From Vibrio hibernica (GTDB lineage Bacteria > Pseudomonadota > Gammaproteobacteria > Enterobacterales > Vibrionaceae), in contig NZ_VHKO01000030.1 in NCBI RefSeq assembly GCF_015223435.1, forward strand, positions 1-33,675: a stretch of 33,675 bases of DNA, in the 5' to 3' direction. Made by a program: the position numbers and the translations under genes. Position 1 is the first letter of the stretch. Each line of letters opens with the position of its first letter. Of this stretch, positions 33,675 through 33,675 are shown piece after piece. The notes under the pieces are model-generated. The model was not told where the DNA came from. It did not search any database and was given only the letters and a program-made list of their open reading frames with translations.

Positions 33675-33675
33675 T

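Overview
The window is an AT-rich, densely coded stretch of a Vibrionaceae (gammaproteobacterial) chromosome. The evidence is the core gene order metF / metL-metB <> metJ and priA-cytR-ftsN-hslV-hslU-menA-rraA-zapB-glpX (shared with enterobacteria), together with a PadR regulator very close to Vibrio AphA, an rpmE-malic enzyme neighbourhood and a short Vibrio-type FtsN. No rRNA, tRNA, CRISPR array, insertion sequence or prophage was seen. All genes look intact except a fragment cut by the left edge.

Layout. 1-141: C-terminal tail of a membrane protein. 344-1947: AphA-like regulator (+) converging on an LpxO-like lipid A hydroxylase (-). 2058-2317: gene-poor gap with one possible 40-residue ORF. 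2382-7792: methionine block, with metF, metL and metB on the minus strand and metJ divergent; two in-phase arrays of MetJ operators sit upstream of metF and between metB and metJ. 7969-9611: short malic enzyme and ribosomal protein L31 (-). 10107-18242: priA, cytR, ftsN, hslVU (behind a heat-shock-type promoter), menA, rraA. 18367-19957: zapB (-) and glpX (+). 20162-21593: a SufR-like winged-helix regulator with a four-cysteine signature, a DUF805 membrane protein and a 5-carboxymethyl-2-hydroxymuconate isomerase-like tautomerase. 21857-27193: tpiA (+), then pfkA, fieF and uvrD (-). 27385-28848: a DASS/SLC13 carboxylate symporter (-). 29149-33674: LON-domain protein, ECF sigma factor, ChrR anti-sigma factor, DUF523-DUF1722 (YbgA) protein and DNA photolyase (+).

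The most interesting region is the right end. It has the arrangement of the singlet-oxygen/photo-oxidative-stress sigmaE-ChrR system known from Rhodobacter, with DNA photolyase as an effector. Two promoter-like sequences of the form TGATC(C/T)-N18-TATT(T/C)A lie about 30-35 nt before the LON-domain gene and before the sigma gene. This suggests that the little-studied LON-domain protein belongs to the same stress response. The sigma and anti-sigma ORFs overlap by 8 nt, and photolyase starts with a TTG that overlaps the stop of the ybgA-like gene, so the cluster is probably translated in a coupled way.

Other notable points are the [4Fe-4S]-type cysteine spacing of the regulator after glpX, a layered inverted repeat between ftsN and hslV that resembles a terminator only on the antisense strand, a 27-bp dispersed motif found upstream of both priA and menA, and a PurR-like operator in the glpX promoter. 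Start codons were moved downstream of the longest ORF wherever a ribosome-binding site and family alignment favoured it. Family identifications come from recalled homologues and visible motifs; no database search was run.
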